Below, piece after piece: positions 36,125 to 44,838 of a stretch of 64,000 nt of DNA (position 1 is its first letter; the number at the start of each line of letters is the position of its first letter). The notes under the pieces are model-generated. The model was given only the letters and a program-made list of their open reading frames with translations, made no database searches and was not told the origin of the DNA. Origin of the DNA: Micromonospora aurantiaca ATCC 27029 (GTDB taxonomy: Bacteria > Actinomycetota > Actinomycetes > Mycobacteriales > Micromonosporaceae); contig NC_014391.1 of the NCBI RefSeq assembly GCF_000145235.1, positions 372,001 through 436,000 of the forward strand, written 5' to 3'. The position numbers and the translations under genes were made by a program.

Positions 36125-37674
36125 GTGAACTGAGGCTGCCGTCGATCGACTACGCGGCGCTCGCTCCCATCCTGATCATGCTGGGTGCGGCGCTGCTCGG
36201 GGTCCTGGTCGAGGCGTTCGTGCCGCGTCGTCTGCGCAACGCGGTGCAACTCGGGCTCGCCCTGGTGGCGATGCTCGCCGCGATCGTCATGGTGATTCTG
36301 AACGCCGACGACCGGCTGATCACCATCGGCGGCGCCATCGCGATCGACGGCCCGACGCTGTTCCTCCAGGGCGCGATCCTGGTGCTCGCGGTGATGGCGC
36401 TGCTGCTCGTCGGTGAGCGCACCGTGGAGCGGGGCGGCGCCTTCGTGGCGCACGCCGCTGTCACCGCCGAGTCGGCGGAGGACCGGCGGCAGGCCGAGGG
36501 CGTCGGTGGCGCCACCGAGGTCTACCCGCTGATGTCGTTCGCGATCGGCGGCATGCTGATCTTCGTGGCGGCGAACGACCTGCTGACCATGTTCGTCGCG
36601 CTGGAGGTCTTCTCGCTCCCGCTCTACCTGCTCTGCGCGCTGGCCCGCCGCCGGCGTCTGCTGAGCCAGGAGGCGGCGCTGAAGTACTTCATGCTCGGCG
36701 CGTACGCCTCGGCGTTCTTCCTGTTCGGTGTGGCCCTCATCTACGGCTTCACCTCCGGCATCCCGGGTCGCACGGCCGGCGTCGACTTCGCCACCGTGCA
36801 CGCCGCGGTCACCGACTCCCCGTCCAGCCCGGTGCTGCTGTTCGCCGGCATGGCGCTGCTCGCCATCGGCCTGCTGTTCAAGGCCGCCGCCGCGCCGTTC
36901 CACGTCTGGACGCCGGACGTCTACCAGGGCGCGCCGACCCCGGTCACCGGCTTCATGGCGGCCTGCACCAAGGTCGCCGCGTTCGGGGCGCTGCTGCGCG
37001 TCTTCCACGTCGCGTTCGCCGGGGCCTCCTGGGACTTCACCCCGGTGCTCGGCGCGATCGCGGTGCTGACCATGCTGGTCGGCGCGGTGCTGGCGGTCAC
37101 CCAGACCGACATCAAGCGCCTGCTGGCGTACTCGTCGATCGCGAACGCCGGTTACCTGCTCGTCGGTGTGCTGGCACCGAGCCGCGAAGGGCTCTCCGGC
37201 ACCATGTTCTACCTGGCCGCGTACGGCTTCTCGGTGCTCGCCGCGTTCGCCGTGGTGACGCTGGTGCGCGACGCCGACGGGGAGGCCACCCACCTGTCCC
37301 GCTGGGCCGGGCTGGGCCGCCGCTCGCCGTTCTTCGCGGCGATCTTCACGTTCATCCTGCTGGCCTTCGCCGGTATTCCGCTGACCAGCGGCTTCACCAG
37401 CAAGTTCGCGGTCTTCGGCCCGGCCCTGGAGGCGAACCAGGCGTGGCTGGTGATCGCCGGCGTGCTGACCAGCATGGTGCTGGCGTTCCCGTACCTGCGG
37501 GTCGTCGTCATGATGTGGCTGTCCGAGCCGGGCGAGTCCACCCCGACGGTGACCGTGCCCGGTGCGCTCACCTCGGCCGCCCTGGTCATCGGCGTGCTCG
37601 CCACGCTGGTCCTCGGCGTGGTGCCCGGCCCGCTGCTCGACCTGACGACCGGTGCCGCCGAATTCGTCAGATGA
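36121..37674 (+). CDS. nuoN: NADH-quinone oxidoreductase subunit NuoN
   Basis: A 517-residue antiporter-like subunit, last gene of the operon. Conserved blocks: FVALEVFSLPLYLLCALARR, FHVWTPDVYQGAPTPVTGFM, CTKVAAFGALLRVFH, with the helix-7 Lys, QTDIKRLLAYSSIANAGY and IPLTSGFTSKF. About 14 helices with a slightly longer loop (residues 100-135) between helices 3 and 4. The GTG start lies in the nuoM stop. A 16-bp hairpin follows 15 bases after the TGA. Confidence 0.96.
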   Translation: MSELRLPSIDYAALAPILIMLGAALLGVLVEAFVPRRLRNAVQLGLALVAMLAAIVMVILNADDRLITIGGAIAIDGPTLFLQGAILVLAVMALLLVGERTVERGGAFVAHAAVTAESAEDRRQAEGVGGATEVYPLMSFAIGGMLIFVAANDLLTMFVALEVFSLPLYLLCALARRRRLLSQEAALKYFMLGAYASAFFLFGVALIYGFTSGIPGRTAGVDFATVHAAVTDSPSSPVLLFAGMALLAIGLLFKAAAAPFHVWTPDVYQGAPTPVTGFMAACTKVAAFGALLRVFHVAFAGASWDFTPVLGAIAVLTMLVGAVLAVTQTDIKRLLAYSSIANAGYLLVGVLAPSREGLSGTMFYLAAYGFSVLAAFAVVTLVRDADGEATHLSRWAGLGRRSPFFAAIFTFILLAFAGIPLTSGFTSKFAVFGPALEANQAWLVIAGVLTSMVLAFPYLRVVVMMWLSEPGESTPTVTVPGALTSAALVIGVLATLVLGVVPGPLLDLTTGAAEFVR

Positions 37675-37688
37675 CAGAGGTGATCCCA

Positions 37689-37724
37689 CCGGGGGCCGGT
37701 ACGCCGTGGCGTACCGGCCCCCGG
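37689..37724 (+). terminator. nuo operon terminator
   Basis: CCGGGGGCCGGTACGC (37689-37704), loop CGTG, perfect complement 37709-37724: 16 pairs without mismatch, no T-run. It starts 15 bases after nuoN. Confidence 0.8.
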
Positions 37725-37763
37725 CCCGTATCCCCGTCGACGAGCAGGTCGAACGGGTGTGGC

Positions 37764-38804
37764 ATGGTTGAGGACGTGGCGAACCCGGCTGGCGAGCGTT
37801 CAGGTCAGTTCGGCGCGCTCGGCCTGCATCTCGCCGACCCGCGCGTCGAAGCCTCCGTGCTGGGCGTGCTCGACCGGGTCGAGACGAACCTGCGGGCGAG
37901 CGTGGCGAGCGCCGATCCGCTGGTGACCGAGGCGTCCCGGCACCTGGTCGAGGCCGGCGGCAAGCGGTTCCGTCCGCTGCTGGTGGCGCTGGGCGCCCAG
38001 TTCGGCGACCCGGATACCGACCAGGTCGTCCCCGCCGCCGTGGTGATGGAACTCACCCACCTGGCGACGCTGTACCACGACGACGTGATGGACGAGGCCG
38101 CCGTGCGTCGCGGCGCCCCGAGCGCCAACTCCCGCTGGACCAACTCGGTGGCCATCCTGGTCGGCGACTACCTCTTCGCCCGGGCCGCGGACATCGCCGC
38201 CGACCTCGGCCCCGAGGCGGTACGCCTCCAGGCGCGCACGTTCGCCCGGCTGGTGCACGGCCAGATCGCCGAGACGGTCGGCCCGCGCGACACCGACCCG
38301 GTCGCGCACTACCTGCACGTGATCGCCGAGAAGACCGGTTCACTCATCGCCACCTCGGCCCGCTTCGGCGGCATGTTCGGCGGCGCGGCTCCCGAGCACG
38401 TCGAGGCCCTGGCCGAGTACGGCGAGATCATCGGCGTCGCGTTCCAGCTCTCCGACGACCTGCTGGACATCGCCAGCGAGTCGGTCCAGTCCGGCAAGAC
38501 GCCCGGCACCGACCTGCGCGAGGGCGTACCCACCCTGCCGGTGCTCTACGCGATGGCCTCCGACGACGCGGACGCGGCGAGCGTACGGCTGCGCGAGATC
38601 CTGGCCACCGGCCCGCTGGTGGACGACGCGTTGCACGCCGAGGCGCTGGGCCTGCTGCGGGAGTCGCCGGCGCTCAAGCGCGCCCGGGAGACGGTGCGCA
38701 GCTACGCCGAGGACGCACGCGCCCGGCTGGCTCCGCTGCCCGAGGGTCCGGCGCGTCGCGCGCTGGAGTCCCTCTGCGACTACATCGCCGACCGCACCAG
38801 CTGA
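37764..38804 (+). CDS. polyprenyl (probably hepta/octa/nonaprenyl) diphosphate synthase
   Basis: A 346-residue trans-isoprenyl diphosphate synthase that chains isopentenyl units to make the menaquinone side chain. First Asp-rich motif YHDDVMDEA (DDxxD, about residue 98), GGKRFRPLLVAL, the second Asp-rich motif SDDLLDIASESVQSGK and GTDLREGVPTLPVLY. Small residues (Ala, Thr) before the first motif suit long-chain products, but chain length cannot be fixed by eye. ATG 37764 has a weak ribosome binding site; GTG 37776 (four codons later) is an alternative with TTGAGGA upstream. It follows the nuo terminator, so is probably its own unit, functionally tied to nuo through menaquinone. Confidence 0.92.
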   Translation: MVEDVANPAGERSGQFGALGLHLADPRVEASVLGVLDRVETNLRASVASADPLVTEASRHLVEAGGKRFRPLLVALGAQFGDPDTDQVVPAAVVMELTHLATLYHDDVMDEAAVRRGAPSANSRWTNSVAILVGDYLFARAADIAADLGPEAVRLQARTFARLVHGQIAETVGPRDTDPVAHYLHVIAEKTGSLIATSARFGGMFGGAAPEHVEALAEYGEIIGVAFQLSDDLLDIASESVQSGKTPGTDLREGVPTLPVLYAMASDDADAASVRLREILATGPLVDDALHAEALGLLRESPALKRARETVRSYAEDARARLAPLPEGPARRALESLCDYIADRTS

Positions 38805-38839
38805 CCCCCGCGCGCCCACCCTCACTCGCTCGGGCTCTC

Positions 38840-38900
38840 GTCGATCATGAAGTTGACGGCCGCCCGTACGGCGTGTCGCGCCGCTAACTTCATGATCGAC
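38840..38900. repeat. long inverted repeat in a convergent gap
   Basis: GTCGATCATGAAGTT (38840-38854) and its exact complement AACTTCATGATCGAC (38886-38900), 31-base spacer. It may act as a bidirectional terminator between the synthase and the MFS gene. It resembles the pair at 44770-44838 (TGATCTTGCACTT) in sequence, position and the G-run that follows. Confidence 0.8.
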
Positions 38901-38929
38901 GCGACGGGGCTCGGGGGCGACGCGGACGG

Positions 38930-40138
38930 TCAGGGGAGGGCGGGGGTGGGGGTGGGGGTGGGGGTGGGGCGTAGGAGGCGGGCGCCCAGCAGCATCAGGA
39001 GGGCGGCCAGGAGCATCGCCGCGGCAGCAGTCAGCCACATCGCCGGGTAGCCCGCCGCGCCGGCCAGCGCGCCCAGGCCGAGCGGACCCAGGCAGCCGCC
39101 CGCGTACACCCCGGTCTGGGTGATCGAGGTGGCGGCGGCCGGGGCCTGCGGGTGGAGCCGGACCACGGCGAAGTTCATCAGCCCCGGCCAGGCCCAGCCC
39201 AGACCGAAGCCGAGCACCACGCCCGCTACCAGCGGCGCCGATCCGGCCACCGCGAGCAGGATGAGGCCGACCGAGCCGGTCAGCAGCATACCGGCGATCA
39301 GCCCGACGTGCCCGCTGGTGCGCCGGTCGGCCAGCCAGCCGACGCCCACCCGGGCGAGCACGCACACCACGCTGCCCAGGGTCAGCGTCAGGCCGGCCAG
39401 GCCGGGGGAGAGCCCTCGCGCCGCAGCCGAGTCGACCAGGAACGTGCCGAGGGCGTTCGCCGCGGCTGCCGCGAGCGTCGCGGCCAGCCCGATCACCACG
39501 AGCGGGCCGGTGCCGCCGGGACCGCGACCGGAGGCGGTCCGGGCCCGCCGGTCCCGTCCGGCCCGGGGTACGGCCGGCAGCACGGCGAGCGCGGCCACCG
39601 CTGCGGCCACGAAGGCCCAGCGCCAGCCGGCGGTGAGCGCGACAGTGGGTACCGCCAGACCGGCCAGCAGCGTAGCGGCCGGTACGGCAGCCTGCTTCAC
39701 GCCGAACGAGAGGCCCTGCCGGTGGGCGGGTACGTGCTCGGCCAGCGCGGCGTTGCTGGCGAGCTGCCCGAGGGCGTTGGCGGCTGCGCTGAGCGCCAGC
39801 AGCGCCACCAGGATCGGGTACGACCGGGCCAGCCCGGCCACTGCGAGCAGCGAGGCGGCGGAGAGCAGGATGGCGGCCCGGGCGACCGGGGCCGAGCCGA
39901 AGCGCTCGACCAGGGCGCCGGAGGGCACCGAGGCGAGCGCGCTCACGCCGAAGTAGATCGAGACGGCCAGGCCCAGCCCGGCCGGGCTGAAGCGGAGTTC
40001 GTCAGCGAGCTGGACGGCGAGCCCACCGACCAGGAAGACGGGCAGGACGCACACGATCGTGGTGAGGGTGGCGCCCGCGCCGACCGTGACGGCGTGGCGG
40101 GACGCCGGAGGGGCGACTCGCGAAACTGTTTCAGTCAT
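38930..40138 (-). CDS. MFS transporter with Pro-Thr C-terminal tail
   Basis: A 402-residue, 12-helix major facilitator of the small CynX/YfcJ-like type. The helix 2-3 loop is SVPSGALVERFGSAPVARAA and the second half repeats a GWLADRRTSGHVG version. Substrate unknown. The last residues after helix 12 are alternating Pro and Thr (RPTPTPTPTPALP), encoded by a G-rich run on the plus strand (38942-38969) beside the inverted repeat 38840-38900. This tail looks like an accidental extension into intergenic DNA. The ATG at 40138 has AAGG 10 bases upstream; a GTG three codons earlier is possible. It is divergent from the IclR-type regulator (153-bp gap), its probable controller. Confidence 0.82.
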   Translation of the reverse strand: MTETVSRVAPPASRHAVTVGAGATLTTIVCVLPVFLVGGLAVQLADELRFSPAGLGLAVSIYFGVSALASVPSGALVERFGSAPVARAAILLSAASLLAVAGLARSYPILVALLALSAAANALGQLASNAALAEHVPAHRQGLSFGVKQAAVPAATLLAGLAVPTVALTAGWRWAFVAAAVAALAVLPAVPRAGRDRRARTASGRGPGGTGPLVVIGLAATLAAAAANALGTFLVDSAAARGLSPGLAGLTLTLGSVVCVLARVGVGWLADRRTSGHVGLIAGMLLTGSVGLILLAVAGSAPLVAGVVLGFGLGWAWPGLMNFAVVRLHPQAPAAATSITQTGVYAGGCLGPLGLGALAGAAGYPAMWLTAAAAMLLAALLMLLGARLLRPTPTPTPTPALP

Positions 40139-40178
40139 CGCGAGCACACCTTACGCCCGGACGTTTTGGCTGCTCATC

Positions 40179-40192
40179 GTGTCCGTCGACAC
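40179..40192. promoter_or_regulatory. small inverted repeat in the MFS-IclR divergent region
   Basis: GTGTC-CGTC-GACAC, perfect 5-bp arms, with extra CACGG/GTGTC boxes to its right up to 40205. Possible IclR-type operator serving both divergent promoters. Confidence 0.3.
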
Positions 40193-40291
40193 ACGGTCTG
40201 TGTCCGGTCTTCTGGCATCCTCCATCCGAACAGGCATTTCGCACTCGGCCGGTTTTTCATATGGTGTAAGTCCCCGGCGGCGGAGGTGGTT

Positions 40292-41074
40292 GTGCGCGAC
40301 CCCTTGGCGGAACCTTCGGACCTGATCCGTAGCGTGTCTCGCGCGCTTCGAGTGCTCGAGTCGGTCGGCCGTGCGCCGAGAGGGCTCACCGTGAAGCAGA
40401 TCGCCCGGCGCTGCGAGCTGACCGTCGCCACCACCTACCACCTGGTGCGCACGCTCGCGTACGAGGGCTACGTGATCCGGCGCGAGGACGGGACGTACAT
40501 CGTGGGGTTGGAGGTGGCCGACCGCTACCGCGAGCTGGTCACCGCGTTCCGGGGGCCGCCGGCGGTGGGTGAGGCGCTGCGCCGCGCGGCGTCGGACACC
40601 GGCTGGAGCCACTACCTCGGCCGTTTCGTCGGCGGGCAGGTGGCGGTGACCGCGTCCGCCGAGGGGCCGCGCTCGCCCTACATGGAAGACCTGGTGCCGG
40701 GCTTCGACGAGGGCGCGCACGCCACCGCGCTGGGCAAGAGCCTGCTCGCCACGCTCACCACCGAACAGCGCTTCCGCTACCTGCGCGAGTACGGCATGCG
40801 CCCGTTCACCACCGCCACCCTCACCACTGTCGAGGCGTTCGAGGCGGACCTGGCCGCCGGTGACCGGCGCGGCATGCAGCTGGAGCTGGGGCAGTTCCGG
40901 CAGGGCGTGGCGTGCGCCGCGGTGCTCGTCAGCCCGGACAAGGACATCGAGCGCCGGGTGGTGCTGGCCTGCGCGCTGCCGGCCGGCGAGATGATGACAT
41001 CGGCCCGGGTGGTCCGCGCCAAGCTCCTCACCGCCGCGCGCGCCATCGCCGACGGGATCGCCTCCGAGAACTGA
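40292..41074 (+). CDS. IclR-family transcriptional regulator
   Basis: A 260-residue regulator. N-terminal winged helix (about 15-75): SRALRVLESVGRAPRGLTVK, then RCELTVATTYHLVRTLAYEGYV. The C-terminal effector domain has the IclR pattern ending in GMQLELGQFRQGVACAAVLV. GTG 40292 follows CGGAGG at 40281-40286; another GTG (40286) lies on the ribosome binding site, and the frame is open much further upstream only as an antisense shadow of the MFS gene. Divergent placement suggests that it controls the MFS pump. The last codons and stop are followed by a degenerate duplicate of themselves (41085-41118). Confidence 0.85.
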   Translation: MRDPLAEPSDLIRSVSRALRVLESVGRAPRGLTVKQIARRCELTVATTYHLVRTLAYEGYVIRREDGTYIVGLEVADRYRELVTAFRGPPAVGEALRRAASDTGWSHYLGRFVGGQVAVTASAEGPRSPYMEDLVPGFDEGAHATALGKSLLATLTTEQRFRYLREYGMRPFTTATLTTVEAFEADLAAGDRRGMQLELGQFRQGVACAAVLVSPDKDIERRVVLACALPAGEMMTSARVVRAKLLTAARAIADGIASEN

Positions 41075-41119
41075 CTCGCCGCGCGCCGATCCCCGCCGGG
41101 ACCGCCTCCGAGAACTGAC
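41042..41119. repeat. duplicated 3' end of the IclR gene
   Basis: CGCCTCCGAGAACTGAC, covering the last codons and stop, occurs at 41059-41075 and again at 41103-41119. The preceding ~17 bases are similar but diverged (GCCGACGGGAT against CCCGCCGGGAC). Confidence 0.7.
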
Positions 41120-41154
41120 GAGGGGCCGCCGACCTGGTGGGTCGGCGGCCCCTC
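41120..41154. terminator. bidirectional terminator between IclR and phoX genes
   Basis: GAGGGGCCGCCGACC (41120-41134), loop TGGTG, exact complement 41140-41154: 15 perfect pairs between two convergent genes. Confidence 0.85.
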
Positions 41155-41191
41155 GCGGGGCGGTCCAGCGCCGGACCGCCCCCGGGGTGGG

Positions 41192-43318
41192 TCAGCTGCC
41201 GACCGGGCCGCCGTCGAGGCGCCAGGTGACCACCACGCCGGGCTTGGCGAAGTCGCCGTCCGGCCAGGTGGAGGCGGGGTTCTCCACCGACGCGCCGGAG
41301 ACCTCGCCCGGGTGCTGCACGGCCACGAAGACCGAACGGTTGTCGCCGGTGATGAACGGGCCGCAGGTCTCCGCGCCGAGCGGCACGGTGAGGAACTGCT
41401 TCAGGTGGCCCCGCTCCGGACCCTCGACGGCTGTGGCGAACAGGCCGTCGTTGCTGCCCAGCGCGTTGCCGTCGGTCGAGATCCACAGGTTGCCGGTGGC
41501 GTCGAAGGCGACGTTGTCCGGGCAGGAGATCGGGGAGACCTTCGTCTTGTCGTACCCTGCGAAGTAGGTCGAGGCGTCGGCCGGGTCGCCGCAGACGATC
41601 GGCAGCGACCAGGCGAAGGTCTCGGCGGTGTTGTCGCCGCGGTCCTCGACCAGCTCCAGGATCTGCCCGTGCTTGTTGCTGTTGCGCGGGTTCGCCTCGT
41701 CGGCGGGCGCCTTGCCGGCCTTGCCGCGGTCGCTGTTGTTCGTCAGCGCCACGTAGACCTTGCCGGTGAGCAGGCTCGGCTCGACGTCCTCGGGCCGGTC
41801 CATCTTGGTGGCGCCGACCTTGTCCCCGGCCAGCCGGGTGAAGGTGAGCACGTCCGCGGCGGTCATGCCGTCGACGTACGAGCGGTTGCCGCTGACCAGC
41901 TTGATCCAGCGGCCCCGGCCGCCGAACCCACCGTCGGCCGGGAGCTTGCCGGAACCGTCGATCTCGGCGGCCGGGCTGTCGCCCTCGATCTTCGCGACGT
42001 AGAGCGTGCCCGACTCCAGCAGCGTCAGGTTGTGCCGCCGCGCCACCGAGGACTTCCCCGGCATGAACTTCTTGTCCGAGACGAACTTGTAGAGGTAGTC
42101 GAAGCGCTCGTCGTCGCCCATGTACGCGACCACCCGGCCGTTGCGCGCCACGATGACGTTCGCGCCCTCATGCTTGAACCGGCCCAGCGCGGTGTGCTTG
42201 CGCGGCTTGGCCTGCGGGTCGAACGGGTCGATCTCGACGATCCAGCCGAACCGGTTCGCCTCGTTGGGGTGCTTGGCCAGGTCGAAGCGCTCGTCCGCCC
42301 GTTCCCACTTGCGGCTGCCGCTCGGGTGGCGCACGTCGGTCGGGATGCCGTACCGGGCCAGCTTCGGCTTCTGCTCCTCCGGCGCGCCGTCTCCGCCGAC
42401 GAAGTACTGGTTGAAGTTCTCCTCGCCGGAGAGCACTGTGCCCCACGGGGTGACGCCACCGGCGCAGTTGTTGAGCGTGCCGATCACCGTCCGGCCCTTC
42501 GGGTCGGCGGCGGTACGCAGCCACGACGAGCCGGCGGCCGGGCCGGTCAGCTCGAACTTCGTCGCCAGCGCCGTGACCCGGCGGTTGTACTCCCGCCGGC
42601 CACGCCGTACCGGCTGCCACTGACCGGTGTTCTCCACCCGCTCCAGCTCCACCACGGACATGCCGTGCGCGGCCATCGCCACCCGTACCTGCTCCACTGT
42701 GAGCGCGTCCTGGCTGCTGAAGCCGGGGAACATGAGGTCCTCGTTGGTGTACTCGTGGTTCACCACGAGCAGCGCGCGCCGACGGTCGATCGGGAGCACG
42801 CCGACGAAGTCGTTGTTGTAGCCGAACTGCTTGGACTGGGCGGCGGCGGTCTGCCGGCCCAGGCTGAACGCGGGCGCGCCGGGCACGACCTCGTCACCCC
42901 AGCGGATCACCACGGAGTGGTCGTACCCGTTGGGGACCACGAGGGTGTCGAGCTTGTTCGGCGGGATCGGCTTGAACGTCAACGCGCCGCTACCAGGGCG
43001 GCCCGCGCCGGCGGGCGAGACCTCGCCGCCGCCGGGAACCGGCGGGGCGGCGGGCGCAGCGGCGGCCGGCGCGGCGCCGGCGAGCGCGCCCGCGGCGGCG
43101 CCGCCGAAGCCGAGCACCAGCGCGCCGACCGCGCCGGCCCGGACCACGCCGCGCCGGGAGATCTCGGTGTCGACCACGTCGCCGAAGTACGGGTTGTCGG
43201 TCGGGTTCGGCACCGGGTGGTCACACGCGTTGCCGCACCGGTACAGACAGGTCATCGCGTCGCGGCTGCCGTGGCGGGTGCCACCCAGCAGCGGAAGCAG
43301 GCGAGGCCGGTCGCTCAT
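41192..43318 (-). CDS. phoX: PhoX-family alkaline phosphatase, Tat-exported
   Basis: A 708-residue DUF839/PhoX phosphatase that releases phosphate from organic esters outside the cell, with a Ca/Fe cofactor in characterised members. The twin-arginine signal is SRRGVVRAGAVGALVLGFGG at about residues 53-72, preceded by an N-terminal ~50 residues containing several Cys (CLYRCGNACDHPVPNPT), a layout typical of actinobacterial PhoX. Body motifs: NHEYTNEDLMFPG, GTLNNCAGGVTPWGT, LSGEENFNQYF, CPDNVAFDATGNLWISTDG and AVQHPGE. AGGAGG lies 9 bases before the ATG at 43318. No PHO box was recognised. It is divergent from the ECF sigma gene (170 bp). Confidence 0.9.
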   Translation of the reverse strand: MSDRPRLLPLLGGTRHGSRDAMTCLYRCGNACDHPVPNPTDNPYFGDVVDTEISRRGVVRAGAVGALVLGFGGAAAGALAGAAPAAAAPAAPPVPGGGEVSPAGAGRPGSGALTFKPIPPNKLDTLVVPNGYDHSVVIRWGDEVVPGAPAFSLGRQTAAAQSKQFGYNNDFVGVLPIDRRRALLVVNHEYTNEDLMFPGFSSQDALTVEQVRVAMAAHGMSVVELERVENTGQWQPVRRGRREYNRRVTALATKFELTGPAAGSSWLRTAADPKGRTVIGTLNNCAGGVTPWGTVLSGEENFNQYFVGGDGAPEEQKPKLARYGIPTDVRHPSGSRKWERADERFDLAKHPNEANRFGWIVEIDPFDPQAKPRKHTALGRFKHEGANVIVARNGRVVAYMGDDERFDYLYKFVSDKKFMPGKSSVARRHNLTLLESGTLYVAKIEGDSPAAEIDGSGKLPADGGFGGRGRWIKLVSGNRSYVDGMTAADVLTFTRLAGDKVGATKMDRPEDVEPSLLTGKVYVALTNNSDRGKAGKAPADEANPRNSNKHGQILELVEDRGDNTAETFAWSLPIVCGDPADASTYFAGYDKTKVSPISCPDNVAFDATGNLWISTDGNALGSNDGLFATAVEGPERGHLKQFLTVPLGAETCGPFITGDNRSVFVAVQHPGEVSGASVENPASTWPDGDFAKPGVVVTWRLDGGPVGS

Positions 43319-43463
43319 GAGGTGGAGCCTCCTGATCTCAACGTCGGAAGGCGCGCGGGCGAGACGGCCCGGGCGCTCACCCGCCGGACGCTGCCAGGGC
43401 ACGGTGAGCGGGGATCGGCCCGGACCTGAACCGGACGTGAACAGCTCCGCGTCGACCTGCGGA

Positions 43464-43489
43464 TGAACCGTTCGGCGTCACGGCACGTA
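43464..43489 (+). promoter_or_regulatory. candidate ECF autoregulated promoter
   Basis: TGAACC (43464-43469), 16-base spacer, CGTA (43486-43489). This resembles SigL/SigK-type ECF promoters. The -10 overlaps the only ATG of the sigma gene, so if real the translation start must lie downstream. Confidence 0.4.
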
Positions 43490-44058
43490 TGGAAGGGCGA
43501 ACGCATCGCCGGTTTCCCCGCCGCCGGAAGCGAGGTACCGCCATCAGCGACCACGACGCCCAACTGCTGCGCGCGCTGCACGACGAGCATGCCGACGCGT
43601 TGTACGCGCACGCCCTGCGGCTGGTCAACGGCGATCGGCCCCGGGCCGAGGACCTGGTGCAGGAGACGCTCCTGCGCGCCTGGCGGCACCCCGAGTCGCT
43701 GGACCCGCGACGCGGCTCGGTACGCGCCTGGCTGTTCACCACCGCGCGGAACCTGGCGATCGACGCCTGGCGGCGGCGCTCGGCCCGGGTCGGCGAGGTC
43801 TACACGGACGAACTGCCCGAGACCGCCGAGACGGTCGACGAGACGGAGCGCGCGGTGGAGGCGTGGACCGTGGCCGAGGCGCTCAACCGGCTCAGCCCGA
43901 CCCACCGGGAGGTGCTCGTCGAGTGCTTCTACCAGGGACGTTCGGTGGCGGAGGCGGCGGCACGGCTGGGCGTACCGCCGGGGACGGTGAAGTCGCGTAC
44001 CCACTACGCGCTGCGCTCACTACGGTTGGCGCTGGCCGAGATGGGGGTGACCGGGTGA
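43489..44058 (+). CDS. ECF RNA polymerase sigma factor (SigL-like)
   Basis: A sigma-70-type ECF factor of up to 189 residues. Region 2: LLRALHDEHADALYAHALRL then AEDLVQETLLRAWRHPESLD. Region 4: LSPTHREVLVECFYQGRSVA then ARLGVPPGTVKSRTHYALRS. The ATG at 43489 has no ribosome binding site and lies in the predicted -10; residues 1-18 (EGRTHRRFPRRRKRG) are unlike the family. An in-frame ATC at 43543, with GCGAGG 6-7 bases upstream, would give a normal start (ISDHDAQLLRAL), so the true 5' end is uncertain. The downstream anti-sigma overlaps it by GTGA. Confidence 0.85.
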   Translation: MEGRTHRRFPRRRKRGTAISDHDAQLLRALHDEHADALYAHALRLVNGDRPRAEDLVQETLLRAWRHPESLDPRRGSVRAWLFTTARNLAIDAWRRRSARVGEVYTDELPETAETVDETERAVEAWTVAEALNRLSPTHREVLVECFYQGRSVAEAAARLGVPPGTVKSRTHYALRSLRLALAEMGVTG

Positions 44059-44744
44059 CACGCTGCGAGTTCGCGCACGACGACGGGGCGTACGTGCTCG
44101 GCGCGCTCGCCCCGGCGGACCGGGTCGCCTACGAGCGGCACCTGGCCGGGTGCGCGCAGTGCCGGGAGGCGGTGGCCGAGATCGCCGTGCTGCCCGGCCT
44201 GCTGGGGCGGCTCGACCCGGCCGGGCTGGAGCAGTTCCTGGAGGTCGGGCCGGAGACGTCGCGGGTGCCCGCGCTGCTCGACGCCGCGCGCGAGCGCAAG
44301 CGCCGCGAGCGGTCCCGCTCCCGCCGACGGTACGCGCTGACAGCGCTCGCCGCCGCCGCGCTCGCGGTGCTGGCGGGCGTCGGCGTGGGACTCGTGCAGT
44401 CGCCCGCCGAGCCGACGAAGCCGCCGGTGGCGCTGGCCTCGATGCGGCCGGTGGCCGGGACGGTGCCGGTGCACGCCGAGGTGGGGCTGACCGAGACGCC
44501 GTGGGGCACCGAGGTCACCATGCACTGCGGGTACGACAGGCGGGCCGGGCACCGGGAGGCGTACACGTTCCGGCTGGTGGCGCACGGCCCGGACGGCGCG
44601 ACGGAGCAGATCGGCTCGTGGCTCGCCGCCCCCGGTGACGACCTGCGCTTCTCCGGCGTCACCCGCTTCACCAAGGGCGAGCTGGTCCGCCTGGAGCTGC
44701 TCCGAGGAACAAACGCCCCCGTCCTGGCCTACGACCTGCGCTGA
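44055..44744 (+). CDS. membrane anti-sigma factor with zinc-binding (ZAS) motif
   Basis: A 229-residue partner of the preceding sigma factor. The N-terminal anti-sigma domain has H29-x3-C33-x2-C36 (HLAGCAQC) preceded by GAYVLGALAPADRVAYERHL. One transmembrane helix lies at about 95-115 (ALTALAAAALAVLAGVGVGL). The extracytoplasmic domain (about 125-229) has a Cys and beta pattern (GTEVTMHCGYDRRAGHREAY) like RskA-type C-termini, which sense envelope signals and are cut by regulated proteolysis. GTGA overlap with the sigma gene keeps the two in balance. The likely target includes its own promoter; PhoX across the divergent gap may be another. Confidence 0.88.
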   Translation: MTRCEFAHDDGAYVLGALAPADRVAYERHLAGCAQCREAVAEIAVLPGLLGRLDPAGLEQFLEVGPETSRVPALLDAARERKRRERSRSRRRYALTALAAAALAVLAGVGVGLVQSPAEPTKPPVALASMRPVAGTVPVHAEVGLTETPWGTEVTMHCGYDRRAGHREAYTFRLVAHGPDGATEQIGSWLAAPGDDLRFSGVTRFTKGELVRLELLRGTNAPVLAYDLR

Positions 44745-44769
44745 CCCTGCCCCCGCCCGCTCTCCCCGT

Positions 44770-44838
44770 TGATCTTGCACTTGCGGCCCTTGGTGCGGCT
44801 GGTTCGCCCCTTTCGCCGGGGCGGTAAGTGCAAGATCA
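44770..44838. repeat. long inverted repeat in a convergent gap, second example
   Basis: TGATCTTGCACTT (44770-44782) and complement AAGTGCAAGATCA (44826-44838), 43-base spacer; the right arm covers the rarD stop codon. A G-run (44846-44863) follows, encoding the Thr-Pro tail of RarD. Confidence 0.8.

Noticed and set aside
39152..40285. 5' extension of the IclR frame across the MFS gene
   Set aside because: The extension is the reverse strand of the MFS transporter; the winged helix begins just after GTG 40292, which has a good ribosome binding site.
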